Below, in pieces: positions 63,791-64,000 of a stretch of DNA of 64,000 nucleotides (the first letter of the stretch is position 1; each line of letters opens with the position of its first letter). The notes beneath the pieces are model-generated. The model saw only the letters and a list, made by a program, of their open reading frames with translations. It was not told the DNA's origin and did no database searches. Source of the DNA: Microvelia longipes (lineage: Eukaryota > Arthropoda > Insecta > Hemiptera > Veliidae); assembly GCA_018340805.1 (NCBI GenBank), contig JACMZG010001911.1, positions 37,888,847 to 37,952,846 of the forward strand, given 5' to 3'. The translations under genes were made by a program, and so were the position numbers.

Positions 63791-64000
63791 TTGCGTGGTT
63801 CCGGTTCATGCTTTAGAACCTAAGCAGTTACTCGATTGTCAAGCACTGCTCGTAACTCATTTTGTCTGTATTTTTCAAAGGAAATACACATAATTATCCA
63901 GTTGGTTGTGCAAAACTATGCCTCTAAAATTAGAAGTACGCACTATTATTTGCACTAGTTTAAAGCTTAGTTACTTATCTTTAAGCTTAGTCAGTTATCT

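Overview
The window is AT-rich eukaryotic DNA. It has almost no long ORFs, many microsatellites and a dense, layered population of transposon remnants, which fits an insect nuclear genome of the large-intron, repeat-rich type. The one host gene I can assemble encodes a short neuropeptide F (sNPF) precursor. Its mature peptide reads NNRSPQLRLRFamide, the form I recall from the bug Rhodnius, so a hemipteran is my best guess. This is inference, not proof.

Host gene: sNPF lies on the + strand and spans about 42 kb. Coding exon 1 (16460-16565) carries the signal peptide. Coding exon 2 (38969-39114) carries the N-terminal propeptide and the RLRFamide peptide. Coding exon 3 (58521-58565) carries the C-terminal tail and stop, followed by AATAAA signals at 58594-58603. 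Phases match exactly across introns of 22,403 and 19,406 bp, giving 98 residues. An acceptor one base before the ATG implies at least one upstream non-coding exon, which I could not place.

Layout: 1-2290 is the 5' half of a CR1/L2-type non-LTR retrotransposon (- strand) with a PHD-type ORF1 and a frameshifted endonuclease ORF2. 2.5-16.4 kb holds composite repeats, MITEs and a retrotransposon RNase-H-end remnant. Intron 1 (16.6-39.0 kb) holds hAT-type elements, a 150-bp tandem family, foldbacks and hairpins. Intron 2 (39.1-58.5 kb) holds a full composite repeat with a 5S-rRNA-like module, a clean hAT element, inverted-repeat elements and a 2.1-kb palindrome bounded by TA microsatellites. 58.6-64 kb holds another MITE copy, a second MITE type, a TA array and two tandem-repeat blocks.

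Repeat families recurring within the window: (A) a composite repeat of about 660 bp with a 5S-like core, nine full or partial copies; (B) a short 'AAGTAGG..TTTACATCC' repeat, two copies; (C) a MITE of about 315 bp with termini CATAGAGAT and perfect 8-bp target duplications at three sites; (H) a 150-bp tandem unit at 27 and 63 kb; (K) a repeat starting AAGGTAGACCAAAAG, two copies; (M) a short GC-richer repeat, two copies; (S) a GC-rich 'GGCGCGGTGGTCCGC' SINE-like repeat at several sites. Family letters are local to this answer. I found no rRNA genes, intact tRNA genes, CRISPR arrays or bacterial-type operons.
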